Part shown: one piece after another, positions 63,757 through 64,000 of the stretch
Layout: every line of letters starts with the position of its first letter
Position numbering within the stretch: the first letter of the stretch is position 1
Source: CAVPCZ01 sp963702445
Lineage (GTDB): Bacteria > Bacteroidota > Ignavibacteria > UBA10030 > UBA6906
Assembly: GCA_963702445.1 (NCBI GenBank)
Contig: CAVPCZ010000012.1
Coordinates: forward strand, 124,001-188,000
Direction of reading: 5' to 3'
DNA: 64,000 bases
Made by a program: the position numbers and the translations under genes
The notes under the pieces: generated by a model
What the model saw: only the letters and a program-made list of their open reading frames with translations
The model's database searches: none
What the model was told of the DNA's origin: nothing

Positions 63757-63958
63757 GGAACTCCTCGTAAACAAGAACACGAGGGCAGGGGAAAAAGTTC
63801 GTGCGCCCCGTCACAACAACTGAAATAACTTCTCTTGTGAGATCTGACTTGCTTTAGACCCTGCAAGAGCATAGATTTGTTCTCAGAAGGCTGGTCTATG
63901 TTCAGACGAACTCGATGATCCTGTTCGCGACCAAGGCAATCACACATCCGGAGGTCCC

Positions 63959-64000
63959 ATGAAACACTTTATCCTTTGCTGCACGTTGCTCTTTGCGTTC
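63959..64000 (+). CDS. Start of a secreted protein gene (partial)
   Basis: An ATG at 63959, 5 bp after GGAGGT, opens MKHFILCCTLLFAF, a signal-peptide-like start that is cut by the window end. It diverges from the lipoprotein and TonB receptor operon across a 202 bp gap in which I found no clear promoter or operator. Confidence 0.6.
   Translation, partial: MKHFILCCTLLFAF

Noticed and set aside
1..64000. tRNA, rRNA, CRISPR arrays, transposases, integrases and attachment sites
   Set aside because: I looked in the intergenic gaps and in the reading frames and found no cloverleaf, regularly spaced repeats or recombinase motifs. A tRNAscan/Infernal run would settle this.

Overview
The window looks like a piece of the chromosome of a heterotrophic, glycan-degrading Gram-negative bacterium of the FCB group. 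Four secreted proteins end in a type IX secretion (Por) C-terminal sorting domain with the NYPNPFNP-type motif, and three TonB-dependent receptors carry an N-terminal carboxypeptidase-regulatory-like domain. The promoters I can read are classical TTGACA-N17-TATAAT, not the TAnnTTTG type of Bacteroidota proper. This points to an Ignavibacteria/Kapabacteria-like or other deep FCB lineage; that is inference. I saw no rRNA, tRNA, CRISPR array, insertion sequence or phage gene.

Layout. 1-4.4 kb (minus): a LacI regulator followed by a TonB receptor and a secreted protein, the last two badly frameshifted. 4.6-12.7 kb: a secreted metallophosphoesterase, a broken beta-barrel protein and a broken lipoprotein, a PhyH dioxygenase overlapping a YjbQ gene, an outer membrane protein, and a T9SS beta-helix protein. 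12.7-33.4 kb: a TonB receptor (minus), diverging from a roughly 17 kb plus-strand operon. That operon encodes a PafA-like phosphatase, an (alpha/alpha)-toroid protein, two ABC sugar permeases with a lipoprotein binding protein, two unrecognised proteins, a GH4 enzyme, a heparinase-like protein, a six-hairpin glycosidase and a PhyH dioxygenase. 33.6-36.5 kb (minus): a sodium symporter flanked by two very small ORFs, then a UroD/MtaA-like protein. 36.6-44.1 kb (minus): a GT4 glycosyltransferase, a secreted protein, an MtaB-type methanol:corrinoid methyltransferase, a T9SS GH3 enzyme, queD, queE and an MFS exporter. 44.3-51.6 kb (minus): a GntR-LacI-type regulator heading GH2 beta-glucuronidase, SSS symporter and GH36 genes. 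51.8-56.5 kb (plus): GH31 and a T9SS alpha/beta hydrolase. 56.5-58.7 kb (minus): a YiaK/DlgD-type reductase and a KDG-kinase-like kinase. 59-64 kb: FKBP lipoprotein, T9SS protein, TonB receptor, lipoprotein, and the start of a further gene.

How the genes fit together. The control regions of the TonB receptor (12.7-15.6 kb), the 17 kb operon, GH31 and the GntR-LacI regulator each have a good sigma70 promoter with copies of an AATATACC/GGTATATT element near or just downstream of the -10 box. I infer one regulon: outer-membrane uptake by the TonB receptor, periplasmic or surface trimming by GH31, ABC import and cytoplasmic breakdown of a galactose- and uronate-containing glycan, with GH2-SSS-GH36 as a parallel arm.

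Caveat. At least ten genes are split by frameshifts while the reading frame continues without loss in a neighbouring frame. They sit inside otherwise tight operons, so most breaks are probably sequence errors rather than real gene decay. Coordinates given for those genes span all the fragments.
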